A stretch of DNA of 42,539 nucleotides from Cyanobium sp. NIES-981. Lineage in GTDB: Bacteria; Cyanobacteriota; Cyanobacteriia; PCC-6307; Cyanobiaceae. Below, piece by piece: positions 1-7,982 of this stretch (position 1 is the first letter of the stretch; each line of letters opens with the position of its first letter). The stretch is from NCBI GenBank assembly GCA_945901765.1, contig CAMDLO010000014.1, forward strand, positions 1 through 42,539, written 5' to 3'. The translations under genes were made by a program, and so were the position numbers. The notes beneath the pieces are model-generated. The model saw nothing but the letters and a program-made list of their open reading frames with translations. It had not been told where the DNA came from and ran no database searches.

Positions 1-1
1 G

Positions 2-571
2 GAACGGCTGGCCGATCAGGATCCTGACCGCTGGAGCCTGCGCCTGCTGCTGGCGGAACTGCGGCGTGACCAGCGGGATCCCCGTGGTGCCGAGCGGGAA
101 CTGCGCCAGCTGCTCAGCCAGCGGCCCGATCAGGTGGAGGCCCTGCAGCTGCAGGCCCTGCTGCAACTGGAAAGCGGCCGAGGCGCCGAGGCTCAGAGCC
201 AGCTTGAGGAGGCGTTTCAGCGGGCCACAAAACCTGTGCTGAAGCCGGAAGCCCTGCCGATCGGGCTGCTGCTGGCCAACGTGCAGCAGCAGCGGGGATT
301 GCAGTCCCAGGCGGAAGCCGCTCTGCTGCAGCTGGCCGTCACGTTCCCCGCCGATCCCCGTCCCCTGCTGGCCCGGGCCCTGCTCCAGCGCGAGCAGGGC
401 AACGCCGGCGGCGCTCAGCAGAGTCTGGCGGACGCGAAGCGGCGTGTGAACGAGCCGCAGCTGCAGGCCCAGCTGGAGCGCGTCGCTGCCTCCTGGGGGA
501 CGGATACCCTCAAGGCCCCTGCATCAACCCCGAGCCCGGCGAAACCGGTCGAGCCGCCGGCTGGGAATTGA
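2..571 (+). CDS. TPR-like repeat protein, 5' end outside window
   Basis: The reading frame is open from the first bases of the window and ends at TGA 569-571, so only the C-terminal part (about 189 residues) is present. It is rich in Leu, Gln, Ala and Glu, with helix-turn-helix spacing typical of degenerate tetratricopeptide repeats (for example the stretches around LLAELRRDQRDPRGAERELR and LLQLESGRGAEAQSQLEEAF). The last 25 residues are Pro/Ser/Ala rich and probably disordered. TPR proteins are protein-binding scaffolds; no catalytic motif is visible and the partner cannot be inferred. The 3' end overlaps the convergent small secreted protein by 62 bases. An internal ATG at 134 exists, but coding character continues upstream of it, so it is not the real start. 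Confidence 0.75.
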   Translation, partial: ERLADQDPDRWSLRLLLAELRRDQRDPRGAERELRQLLSQRPDQVEALQLQALLQLESGRGAEAQSQLEEAFQRATKPVLKPEALPIGLLLANVQQQRGLQSQAEAALLQLAVTFPADPRPLLARALLQREQGNAGGAQQSLADAKRRVNEPQLQAQLERVAASWGTDTLKAPASTPSPAKPVEPPAGN

Positions 572-866
572 AATCCCGCAGCGCTGCATCGACCGCGTCC
601 CCTGGCGGGGTGGCGTCATCCATGGCGGTAGCCCGCCTGATGCGGTTCATCAGGTCGATCGGATTGGTGGCATCAAGCACTGAACTGCGCGAGGGGCCGC
701 CGCCGTCATCGAGCTCGCGCTGCTCCTGAGGGGTGTACCCCGTCTGACCGCTGCCCTGGATCTGGGCACTGGACGGCGCGGACCAGACCGGCAGAACAGC
801 CAGCACGACCAGGGCCAAGCGGCGATGCAGTGCTGGCAGCAGTGGGGCGGACACCGGGCTTAACAC
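510..866 (-). CDS. small secreted protein of unknown function
   Basis: A 118-residue protein with an N-terminal hydrophobic stretch (about residues 16-30, LALVVLAVLPVWS) after two arginines, followed by a likely signal-peptidase site near SSAQ. The mature part is short, polar and acidic, with a striking segment DLMNRIRRATAMDDATPPGD (residues about 72-91) that looks conserved rather than random. I do not recognise a named domain. The GTG at 866 gives the longest frame; a second GTG at 854 is equally possible. It is divergent from exonuclease III (41 bases apart) and its 3' end overlaps the TPR gene. The protein is probably periplasmic or outer-membrane-associated, by inference from the signal peptide alone. 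Confidence 0.6.
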   Translation of the reverse strand: MLSPVSAPLLPALHRRLALVVLAVLPVWSAPSSAQIQGSGQTGYTPQEQRELDDGGGPSRSSVLDATNPIDLMNRIRRATAMDDATPPGDAVDAALRDFNSQPAARPVSPGSGLMQGP

Positions 867-874
867 CTGACCTC

Positions 875-886
875 AGCATGCATGCT
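875..886. promoter_or_regulatory. 12-base perfect palindrome upstream of xth
   Basis: AGCATGCATGCT reads the same on both strands and lies 21 bases before the xth ATG and inside the divergent interval with the small secreted protein. A TTAACA (-35-like, 860-865) precedes it by a distance that would put the palindrome across a -10 position. This could be an operator or part of a promoter; both readings are inferred from position only. Confidence 0.25.
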
Positions 887-907
887 AGGGGCGGTCTGGG
901 GTCAGCC

Positions 908-1738
908 ATGCGCATCGCCAGCTGGAACGTCAATTCGGTACGGACGCGCCTCAGCCAGGTGCTCGCCTGGCTGGAGCAGGAACAGCCGGACGTGCTCTGC
1001 CTGCAGGAGACCAAGGTGGATGACCCCCTGTTCCCCCACCAGCCCTTCCTGGATCTGGGCTACGCCAGCGCCATCAGCGGCCAGAAGGCTTACAACGGCG
1101 TGGCGATTCTCAGTCGCCTGCCGCTGGAGGATGTGCAGACCGGCTTCGCCGCCCTGCTGCCGGGGGATGGGCAGGCGCAGAGGCTCGATGAGCAGAAGCG
1201 GCTGATCAGCGCCCAGATCGAAGGGGTGCGGGTGTTGAACCTGTATGTCCCAAACGGCAGCGCCCTGAGGAGCGACAAATACGCCTACAAGCTGGACTGG
1301 CTCGACTGCCTGAGCCGTTACCTGGCCAGGCAGGCCGAACAGGGCGAGCCCCTCTGCATGGTGGGCGACTTCAACATCGGGCCTGAGGATCGGGATCTGT
1401 CCGAACCGGAGCGGCAGAGCGGCGGCATCATGGCCAGCGAACCGGAGCGGCAGGCTCTGCGGGTGGCGCTTGGGGAGAGGCTGCATGATGCCTTCCGGAT
1501 GTTCGAACCCAACAGCGGCCACTGGAGCTGGTGGGACTACCGCAGCGGGGCCTGGGAGCGAGACCGGGGTTGGCGGATCGACCACATCTATATCGACGAC
1601 GAGCTGCTGGCCCAGGCCACCGGCTGTGTGATTCACAAGACCACCCGCGCCAACCTTCAACCGAGTGATCACGCGCCGGTGGTGGTCAACCTGGCCTGGC
1701 CGCCAACGGACGACAGCGCGGACATCGGCGACGATTAA
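908..1738 (+). CDS. xth: exodeoxyribonuclease III
   Basis: A 276-residue member of the exonuclease-endonuclease-phosphatase fold, ExoIII/APE family. It cleaves DNA 5' of abasic sites and removes 3' blocking groups during base excision repair in the cytoplasm. The family signature is complete: N7 in SWNVNS, E34 in LQETK (metal), Y113, D154 and N156 in GDFNIGP, D226 in WRIDHI, and the D254-H255 pair in SDHAP. ATG 908 is chosen because the conserved MRIASWNVNS start matches the family exactly; an upstream in-frame start at 830 would add 26 residues without family similarity. It is convergent with glcD, with about 70 bases between the two stops. A 12-base palindrome and a TTAACA element lie just upstream. 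Confidence 0.95.
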   Translation: MRIASWNVNSVRTRLSQVLAWLEQEQPDVLCLQETKVDDPLFPHQPFLDLGYASAISGQKAYNGVAILSRLPLEDVQTGFAALLPGDGQAQRLDEQKRLISAQIEGVRVLNLYVPNGSALRSDKYAYKLDWLDCLSRYLARQAEQGEPLCMVGDFNIGPEDRDLSEPERQSGGIMASEPERQALRVALGERLHDAFRMFEPNSGHWSWWDYRSGAWERDRGWRIDHIYIDDELLAQATGCVIHKTTRANLQPSDHAPVVVNLAWPPTDDSADIGDD

Positions 1739-1777
1739 GGGCAACGACCAGAACAGACAGAACGGACGGCGCCAGCG

Positions 1778-1821
1778 CGGCTCGCGCGTCAGAACACAGC
1801 GGCTCGCGCGTCAGAACACAG
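1778..1821. repeat. 22-base perfect tandem duplication over the glcD stop
   Basis: Two adjacent identical 22-base units, 1778-1799 and 1800-1821, each beginning CGGCTCGCGCG and ending CAGAACACAG. The second unit contains the glcD stop codon (1811-1813, minus strand) and the last codons. The first unit therefore repeats the end of glcD, including a second TGA, in the space between the convergent xth and glcD genes. It looks like a replication-slippage duplication. Confidence 0.9.
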
Positions 1822-3319
1822 TGGCCTCGTCCGGCAGGCTCACCCCTTCGGCGCGCAGCACCGCCACCCTCCGGGCCGATTCGGCGCAGCTGCCCGGCGT
1901 GGGGAAGATCTTGCCCGGGTTGGCCAACCCATCGGGATCAAAGGCCTGGCGGAGCAGCAACATCGTGGCGAGGTCATCCGGGCCATACATCCAGTCGAGG
2001 TAACAGCGTTTGTCGCTGCCGATGCCGTGCTCACCACTGATGCTGCCGCCTGCCTCCACGCACAGCCGCAGGATCTCTCCCCCCAGGTCCTGCACCCGCT
2101 CTCGCACGCCCGGCTCCTCCTGGCGGTAGAGGATCAGTGGATGAAGATTGCCGTCGCCGGCGTGGAACACGTTCGCCACGGGCAGGCCATGGCACTGGCT
2201 CAGCTGTTCGATCGCCGCCAGCACCCGGGGAAGGGCCGTGCGGGGGACGACACCGTCCTGCAGGTAATAACTGGGAAAGCGGCGGCCCAGGGCTGAAATC
2301 GCCGACTTGCGCCCCTTCCAGAGCAGAGCCCGCTGCTGCCCGTCCCAGGCCTCGCGCAGCCGCCGGGCGCCGGCGTCCCGGCAGAGCCGACCCGCCAGCT
2401 GGGCTGCAGCTTCCACCTCCCGCTGCTGGCCGTCGAGCTCGATCAGCAACACCGCCGCCGCATCGGCTGGATACGGCTCGAAGCCTTCTTCCCCCTGCAG
2501 GTAGTCGTTGACGGCCTCGATCACCGGTCGATCCATCATCTCCATGCCGGCTGGCAGCACGCCGGCGGCGGTGACGCGGCGCACCGCTTCACCGGCGGCC
2601 TCCATTGAGTCGAAATCAGCCAGCAGCACAGCCACGCTCTGGGGCGCGCGCAACAGCCTCAGGGTGATGGCGGTGGCGATGCCCAGGGTGCCCTCGCTGC
2701 CGATGAAGGCCCCGCGCAGGTCGATCTCCGGGGTCTCGTCCAGGTCCCCTCCGAGGGTGGTGACCGTGCCGTCGGGCAGCACAACCTCCAGGCCCAGCAC
2801 GTGATTGCTGGTCACGCCATATTTGAGGCAGTGCACGCCTCCGGAGTTCTCGGCCACGTTGCCGCCGATGCTGCAGGCCACCTGGCTGGAGGGGTCAGGG
2901 GCGTAATAGAAGCCATCGCCGGCCACCGCGCGGGTCACCCAGCTGTTGATCACCCCGGGTTGCACCACCACCCGCCGGTTGGCGAGATCGATCTCCAGCA
3001 CGCGGCGCATGCGGCTGGTTGCCACCACAAGCGCCTCGGTTTCGGCAACGGCGCCGCCGGAGAGGCCGGTGCCACTGCCACGGGCCACGAAGGGGACCCC
3101 CTGCTGATGGCAGAGGCGCAACACGGCCGCCACCTGATCGGTGGTTTCGGGCAGCACCACCAGCGGCGGCTGATGGCGGTGCAGGGTGAGGCCATCGCAG
3201 TCGTAGGCGAGCAGCTCCTGACGGGCCGCCACGATCGCCCTGGCCGGCAGAAGGCGGCGCAGGCGTGTCTCCAGAGCGGACCAGTCGCGGGTACGGCCTC
3301 GACTCTCGACTGGACTCAC
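1811..3319 (-). CDS. glcD: glycolate/lactate-type FAD-linked dehydrogenase, GlcD subunit
   Basis: A PCMH-type FAD oxidase of about 502 residues. It matches GlcD, which oxidises glycolate to glyoxylate in photorespiration, passing electrons to the quinone pool. Visible are the FAD_binding_4 signature (VARGSGTGLSGG, then PDPSSQVACSIGGNVAENSGG) and the C-terminal FAD-oxidase domain with HAGDGNLHP and SGEHGIG. No GlcE or GlcF partner is in the window; in cyanobacteria GlcD commonly stands alone. The frame is open to 3592, but that would overlap hemL by about 190 bases. The GTG at 3319 leaves about 82 bases between the divergent genes and gives the usual family length, so I prefer it; an ATG at 3439 is the alternative. 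D-lactate dehydrogenase activity is also possible. Confidence 0.88.
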   Translation of the reverse strand: MSPVESRGRTRDWSALETRLRRLLPARAIVAARQELLAYDCDGLTLHRHQPPLVVLPETTDQVAAVLRLCHQQGVPFVARGSGTGLSGGAVAETEALVVATSRMRRVLEIDLANRRVVVQPGVINSWVTRAVAGDGFYYAPDPSSQVACSIGGNVAENSGGVHCLKYGVTSNHVLGLEVVLPDGTVTTLGGDLDETPEIDLRGAFIGSEGTLGIATAITLRLLRAPQSVAVLLADFDSMEAAGEAVRRVTAAGVLPAGMEMMDRPVIEAVNDYLQGEEGFEPYPADAAAVLLIELDGQQREVEAAAQLAGRLCRDAGARRLREAWDGQQRALLWKGRKSAISALGRRFPSYYLQDGVVPRTALPRVLAAIEQLSQCHGLPVANVFHAGDGNLHPLILYRQEEPGVRERVQDLGGEILRLCVEAGGSISGEHGIGSDKRCYLDWMYGPDDLATMLLLRQAFDPDGLANPGKIFPTPGSCAESARRVAVLRAEGVSLPDEATVF

Positions 3320-3401
3320 AGGCAGGAGCGCAAGCGCTGCGTCGGGTTCTGGGTCAGGATAGGCAGCGGTTTTCCGTTCTCCGCCCCGTGCGGACCCCGA
3401 C

Positions 3402-4754
3402 TTGAGCACGGCATCCACCCCGGCATCCACCCCGACCATCCATTCGGCAGCAGCCCCGGCACCCGCTTTGAACACCACCCGCTCCCAGGCCCTGTTCAGC
3501 GCCGCCCAGTCCCTGATGCCGGGCGGCGTCAGTTCACCGGTGCGCGCGTTCCGCTCGGTGGGTGGCAACCCGATCGTCTTCGACCGCGTCAAGGGGGCCT
3601 ACGCCTGGGATGTGGATGGCAACCGCTACATCGACTTCATCGGCAGCTGGGGACCAGCGATCTGTGGCCACGCCCACCCCGATGTGATCAGCGCCCTGCA
3701 TGAGGCCCTCGACAAAGGGACCAGCTTCGGTGCCCCCTGTGAACTGGAGAACCAGCTGGCTGCACTGGTGATCGAGGCGGTGCCGTCGGTGGAGATGGTG
3801 CGCTTTGTGAACAGCGGCACCGAGGCCTGCATGTCTGTGCTGCGCCTGATGCGCGCCTTCACAGGGCGGGAGAAGATCATCAAGTTCGAAGGCTGCTACC
3901 ACGGCCATGCCGACATGTTCCTGGTGAAGGCCGGTTCCGGGGTGGCCACCCTGGGCCTGCCCGATTCTCCGGGCGTGCCGCGCACCACCGCCGCCAGCAC
4001 CCTCACCGCCCCCTACAACGACCTGGAGGCGGTGAAGCAGCTGTTCGCCGAAAACCCCGGCGAGATCGCCGGTGTGATCCTCGAACCGGTGGTGGGCAAC
4101 GCCGGTTTCATCCCCCCCGTGCCAGGCTTCCTGGAGGGCATCCGTGAACTCACCAGGGAAAACGGGGCCCTGCTGGTGTTCGACGAGGTGATGACCGGCT
4201 TCCGGATCAGCTACGGCGGCGCCCAGGCGCGGTTCGGCATCACCCCCGACCTGACCACCATGGGCAAGGTGATCGGCGGTGGACTGCCGGTGGGGGCTTA
4301 CGGCGGTCGGGCCGACATCATGGGGATGGTGGCTCCTGCCGGGCCCATGTATCAGGCCGGCACCCTGAGTGGCAATCCGCTGGCGATGACCGCCGGCATC
4401 AAGACCCTCCAGCTGCTGAAGCAACCCGGCACCTACGAGCGGCTCGAGGCCACCACCAAACGGCTGATCGCCGGCATCCTTGACGCTGGCCGCGCCGCTG
4501 GGCTGCCCATCTGTGGTGGCTCGATCAGCGCCATGTTCGGCTTCTTCCTCTGTGAGGGGCCAGTGCACAACTTTGAGCAGGCCAAGGCGGCTGACACGGC
4601 CCGCTTCGGTCGTCTGCACCGGGCCATGCTGGAGCGTGGGGTCTACCTGGCGCCGAGTGCCTTCGAGGCAGGCTTCACCTCCCTGGCCCACTCCGACGCG
4701 GACATCGACGCCACCATCGCTGCCTTCCGTGACTGCTTTGCGGCGGTGGCCTGA
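3402..4754 (+). CDS. hemL: glutamate-1-semialdehyde 2,1-aminomutase
   Basis: A PLP-dependent class III aminotransferase-fold enzyme that converts glutamate-1-semialdehyde to 5-aminolevulinate, the last step of the C5 route to chlorophyll, heme and bilins. K289 in the [16 protein letters not shown] motif is the expected PLP lysine. D261 in FDEVMTGFR and the entry motif [12 protein letters not shown] are intact. At 450 residues it is about 20 longer than usual, because the only upstream start is TTG 3402, which adds a low-complexity Ala/Thr/Pro leader before [10 protein letters not shown]. No ribosome-binding site is obvious, so the exact start is uncertain. It is divergent from glcD and convergent with the Gly/Pro-repeat protein, 33 bases apart. 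Confidence 0.96.
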   Translation: MSTASTPASTPTIHSAAAPAPALNTTRSQALFSAAQSLMPGGVSSPVRAFRSVGGNPIVFDRVKGAYAWDVDGNRYIDFIGSWGPAICGHAHPDVISALHEALDKGTSFGAPCELENQLAALVIEAVPSVEMVRFVNSGTEACMSVLRLMRAFTGREKIIKFEGCYHGHADMFLVKAGSGVATLGLPDSPGVPRTTAASTLTAPYNDLEAVKQLFAENPGEIAGVILEPVVGNAGFIPPVPGFLEGIRELTRENGALLVFDEVMTGFRISYGGAQARFGITPDLTTMGKVIGGGLPVGAYGGRADIMGMVAPAGPMYQAGTLSGNPLAMTAGIKTLQLLKQPGTYERLEATTKRLIAGILDAGRAAGLPICGGSISAMFGFFLCEGPVHNFEQAKAADTARFGRLHRAMLERGVYLAPSAFEAGFTSLAHSDADIDATIAAFRDCFAAVA

Positions 4755-4787
4755 AGCAAGGGCGCACCCAGGGGCCGCCCGCTGCCG

Positions 4788-5468
4788 TCAACCGGCCGGC
4801 CCCGCGCCGTAGGCGACCGTGCAGGCCGCATTGAGGAGGTGAGCCGTTGCGGCGGCGGCAGCCATGCCGTTGAGGGTTCCCTGGCGGCAGTTGCCGGTTG
4901 CAGCCTTGCTGAGCCCGCCCTCGATCCAGCTGAAACTGACCGAATCGGGTTCAATCGCCCTCACCGAGGCGTAGTTGAGCTGAACGGCGGTCTGAGGCAC
5001 CACAATCACCGTGACCTGCTCAGCGGCGGCGGCATTCACCGCACTGGTGATCGCCGCAGCGCTGGCCATACCCGCCACACCCCAGGCCAGCGGCGCCGTG
5101 CCGTACCAGCCATAGGTCCAGGGCCGGCCAGCCCAGTAGCCACCAGCCCGCCAGCTGGCATGCCAGGCCCCGCCGCCATAGACCCCGGGCCCCGGGCGCC
5201 CCACCCCTGCTCCGGGGCGCACCCCAGCGCCAGGTGCGCCCCACCCGGCCCCTGGCCGCATCCCGGCACCCGATGCGGGGCCGCCGACTCCGCCAACGCC
5301 GGCGCCGGGGGCTCCGAAACCTGCACCAGGCCGCACGCCGGCCCCCGATCCCGGGCCGCCCAGCCCTCCGCCGAAACCCGGTCGGGCCCAGGCCCCGGCG
5401 CCGTGCGCCAGGGCGAACAGAACCAGGGCGGCGGGAATCAGGCGCGAAGAGCGCAGGGTCAGAGTCAT
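4788..5468 (-). CDS. secreted Gly/Pro-repeat protein, unknown function
   Basis: A 226-residue protein starting MTLTLRSSRLIPAALVLFAL, a clear signal peptide with cleavage near AWA (residues 26-28). Residues 29-100 are an imperfect repeat of the type RPGAG-x-GAPGAG-x, extremely rich in Gly, Pro and Ala. Then follow an aromatic stretch (WHASWRAGGYWAGRPWTYGWYG, residues 102-123) and a globular C-terminal domain (about 125-226) with two cysteines, C194 and C216, that could form a disulfide. It is probably exported to the periplasm or envelope. The C-terminal part does not match a family I can name. The ATG at 5468 is preferred over a longer start at 5546 because it gives a clean signal peptide. 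It is flanked by convergent hemL and a divergent ABC operon. Confidence 0.7.
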   Translation of the reverse strand: MTLTLRSSRLIPAALVLFALAHGAGAWARPGFGGGLGGPGSGAGVRPGAGFGAPGAGVGGVGGPASGAGMRPGAGWGAPGAGVRPGAGVGRPGPGVYGGGAWHASWRAGGYWAGRPWTYGWYGTAPLAWGVAGMASAAAITSAVNAAAAEQVTVIVVPQTAVQLNYASVRAIEPDSVSFSWIEGGLSKAATGNCRQGTLNGMAAAAATAHLLNAACTVAYGAGPAG

Positions 5469-5712
5469 GGACAGGTGGCGAAGGTGAGCGGGTCTGGAGC
5501 CCGGCTTCACCCTTAGCCACGCCGAAGGACGTCGGCCATTGACCATGGCGATACCGACCTGAACGCGATCGGGAGCGCGATCAGGGGCAGGGGCCGGATC
5601 GGGACCCTGGGCGCGATCCCACCCCTAGCATCGTCAGAGCCCCTGGATCATCCTGTCCAACCCGCATGCCGTCGCCGCCTGGCCGTCTCGCCTGCAGTGC
5701 CGCCAGCGCGGC

Positions 5713-6969
5713 GTGCGCCGATGCAGCGCTGGCCTGGCTGCCGCGATCGGCGCCCTGGTTCTGATCGGACAACAGAGCGATCCTGCTGCCCAACGGATTC
5801 AGCAGGGCGGTGCCCTCACCATCGGGGCCGTCATTGCACTGACGGGCAACGCCAATCTCTACGGCCAGGATCAGCGCCTCGGCATCAATCTGGCCCAGCG
5901 GTGGTTCGATGGCCGCCCTCGGACGGCCGGATCCCCTGCTCCACCGCGCCTCCGCCTGCAGCTGGAGGACGGCGGCAGCGATGAGGCCACGGCCATCGCC
6001 GGCTTCAATCTGCTGATCAACGGCGGTGCCCTCGCCCTGATCGGCCCCACCCTTTCCCAGCAGGCCTTCGCCGCCGATCCGATCGCCCAGCGGCTGGGCG
6101 TTCCTGTTGTGGCCCCGTCCAATACCGCCCAGGGGATTCCCCAGATCGGCCACTACATCTCCCGCGTCTCAGCACAGAGCTCGGTGATCGCGCCACTCTC
6201 GTTGGAGGAGGCCCTGCGCCGTGACCCTTCGATCCGGCGGGTGGCGGTGTTCTACGCCCAGGACGACGCTTACAGCACCGCTGAGACGGAGATCTTTCAG
6301 GAGGCTCTGGCCGCCCGCAACCTCAACCCGGTAACCGTGCAACGCACCCAGCTGGCCGACAACGACTTCCAGACCCCGATCACCGCCGCTCTGCAGCGCA
6401 ACCCCCAGCTGGTGGTGATCTCGGTGCAGGCGGTGGCGGGCGGCAACCTGATCCGCCAGCTGCGCGAACTGGGCTACCGCGGCCAGATCGTGGTGGGCAA
6501 TGGACTCAACACGCCGAACATCTACCCGATCTGTCAACGCTGGTGCGACGGCATCCTGATCGCCCAGGCCTACAGCCCGGACCTCGACACGCCGATCAAC
6601 CGCACCTTTCTGCGCCTGCATCAGGGCGTCAATCCGGAGCAGCCGCCCTCCCAGATGACCGCCCAGGCCTTCACCGCCTACCAGGTGCTGGCTGAAGCGA
6701 TCACACGGCTCCAGCAACAGGGCCGTCTCCAAGGCGCCAATCTGGGCCAGGCCCGCAGCCGGCTGATGCAGGAGCTGCTGAGCGGCAGCTACGACACCCC
6801 CCTCGGGCCGATCCGTTTCCGCGCCGATGGCGAGGTGCTGCAGGATCGCTTCTTCGTCGCTGAGGTGCGCATGCAACCGGACGGCCGACGCGGCCGCTTC
6901 GCCCTGGTGCGCGACCTGAGCCTCGCCAGCAAGCCTGCCACCAGCCCGCCTGAAAGAGGCTCCCCGTGA
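5713..6969 (+). CDS. livK: branched-chain amino-acid-type ABC transporter, substrate-binding protein
   Basis: A 418-residue type I periplasmic binding protein (LivK/Leu-Ile-Val-binding fold, Peripla_BP_6). An N-terminal hydrophobic stretch (LAAAIGALVLIG) serves as signal peptide. Next come the typical opening LTIGAVIALTGNANLYGQ and the ligand-domain segments ALIGPTLSQQA and VPVVAPSNTAQGIPQIG. It is the first gene of a complete five-gene importer operon and should deliver the ligand to the LivH/LivM channel. It does not carry UrtA (urea) features, so a neutral or branched amino acid is the most likely ligand, by inference. The GTG at 5713 is the only sensible start I see; its ribosome-binding site is weak. 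The stop overlaps livH in a TGATG arrangement. Confidence 0.87.
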   Translation: MRRCSAGLAAAIGALVLIGQQSDPAAQRIQQGGALTIGAVIALTGNANLYGQDQRLGINLAQRWFDGRPRTAGSPAPPRLRLQLEDGGSDEATAIAGFNLLINGGALALIGPTLSQQAFAADPIAQRLGVPVVAPSNTAQGIPQIGHYISRVSAQSSVIAPLSLEEALRRDPSIRRVAVFYAQDDAYSTAETEIFQEALAARNLNPVTVQRTQLADNDFQTPITAALQRNPQLVVISVQAVAGGNLIRQLRELGYRGQIVVGNGLNTPNIYPICQRWCDGILIAQAYSPDLDTPINRTFLRLHQGVNPEQPPSQMTAQAFTAYQVLAEAITRLQQQGRLQGANLGQARSRLMQELLSGSYDTPLGPIRFRADGEVLQDRFFVAEVRMQPDGRRGRFALVRDLSLASKPATSPPERGSP

Positions 6970-7901
6970 TGGATGTCCTGCTCCAGACCCTGCTGAACGG
7001 TGCAGCCGCAGGCGGGGTTTACGCCCTGGTTGCACTGGGTTACACCCTGGTGTTCTCGGTGCTCGGGGTGATCAACTTCGCCCAGGGAGCCCTGTTCTCC
7101 CTGGGGGGATACCTGACGTATCTGCTGATGGGCGGACACATCAGCGTCAGCGGTGGCCTGCCCGGTTGGGGGCTGCCGATCGCCCTGCCATTCGCCGCCG
7201 CCCTGCTGTTGGCGGCCGCAGGGGCCGCCCTGCTGTCGCTGCTGGTGGAGCGGCTGGCTTTTGCGCCACTGCGCCGGCGGAACGCCGAGCCTCTGCTGTC
7301 ACTGATCACCAGCCTGGGCGCCGGTCTGGTCCTGGTCAACCTGCTGCAGCTGCTGATGGGCGCTGAGGGCTATGCCTTCCCCGCCGGCAGCCTGGCGGGA
7401 CTGCCCGCCGTGGTCAGTCTGGGCGGCGCCCGCATCCGCAGCGTGCAGGTGCTGCTGCTGCTGATCTGCGCCGCAGTGGTGCTGCTGCTCACCCTCTGGC
7501 TGGAGGGGAGTCGGGGCGGCCGAGCCCTGCGGGCCGTCGCCGAAGACCCGACCACTGCCCGGCTGCTGGGAATCGACAGCGACGCCATGGTGCGGCTGGC
7601 CTTTCTGCTCAGCGGCGCCCTGGCCGGCCTGGGCGGAGGACTGGTGGGGGTGAGCGTGAGCCTGCCTGGGCCCTACTTCGGTATCGGCTACGGCCTCAAG
7701 GGGCTGACGGTGCTGGTGCTCGGTGGACTGGGCAGCGTGCCTGGCGCCATTGCCGGCGGCCTGCTGATGGGATTGGCTGAAGCGATGGTGCCGAGCGGCG
7801 CCTCCGGTTGGCGGGATGCCCTGGCCTTCGCAATCCTGTTCGTGGTGCTGTTGCTACGCCCGACGGGCCTGCTGGGCCGCCGGCTTGTGGAGAAGGTTTA
7901 G
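6969..7901 (+). CDS. livH: branched-chain amino-acid-type ABC transporter permease LivH
   Basis: A 310-residue integral membrane protein with about eight hydrophobic segments. It has the LivH-family N-terminus (LLNGAAAGGVYALVALGYTLVFSVLGVINFAQGAL) in pieces typical of BPD_transp_2 permeases, and the cytoplasmic loop segment EDPTTARLLGIDSD that contacts the ATPases. It forms one half of the inner-membrane channel with LivM. The ATG at 6969 overlaps the livK stop (TGATG) and has an AAAGAGG ribosome-binding site at 6953-6959, nine bases away, so I prefer it to the GTG three bases earlier. Unlike the other junctions in the operon, the livH-livM junction is not overlapped but carries a small tandem repeat. 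Confidence 0.92.
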   Translation: MDVLLQTLLNGAAAGGVYALVALGYTLVFSVLGVINFAQGALFSLGGYLTYLLMGGHISVSGGLPGWGLPIALPFAAALLLAAAGAALLSLLVERLAFAPLRRRNAEPLLSLITSLGAGLVLVNLLQLLMGAEGYAFPAGSLAGLPAVVSLGGARIRSVQVLLLLICAAVVLLLTLWLEGSRGGRALRAVAEDPTTARLLGIDSDAMVRLAFLLSGALAGLGGGLVGVSVSLPGPYFGIGYGLKGLTVLVLGGLGSVPGAIAGGLLMGLAEAMVPSGASGWRDALAFAILFVVLLLRPTGLLGRRLVEKV

Positions 7902-7925
7902 CGCCATGCCATGGATTGCCGTGCC

Positions 7926-7955
7926 GTGCAGCGCCATGCCGTGCAGCGCCATGCT
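7926..7955. repeat. 15-base tandem repeat between livH and livM
   Basis: Units 7926-7940 (GTGCAGCGCCATGCC) and 7941-7955 (GTGCAGCGCCATGCT) differ only in the last base. An 11-base partial copy, AGCGCCATGCC, lies at 7900-7910 across the livH stop codon. The repeat fills the only spacer in an otherwise stop-start-overlapped operon. It precedes the livM ribosome-binding site AGGAG at 7968-7972. Confidence 0.85.
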
Positions 7956-7982
7956 TCGGATTCAGGCAGGAGCACCGACGCG

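Noticed and set aside
1501-1510. GTTCGAACCC resembling a tRNA T-loop
   Set aside because: It lies inside xth and no cloverleaf arms can be formed around it.
902-1744. A 280-codon minus-strand frame antisense to xth
   Set aside because: Covers the whole conserved exonuclease III gene and has no recognisable sequence of its own.
5666-5713. ATG at 5666 as the start of the substrate-binding protein
   Set aside because: It is in a different frame from the conserved protein; joining would need a frameshift for which there is no evidence.
7911-7982. N-terminal extension of LivM read through the spacer repeat
   Set aside because: The translated repeat (RAVQRHAVQRHA) is not family sequence, and an AGGAG site fits the ATG at 7983.
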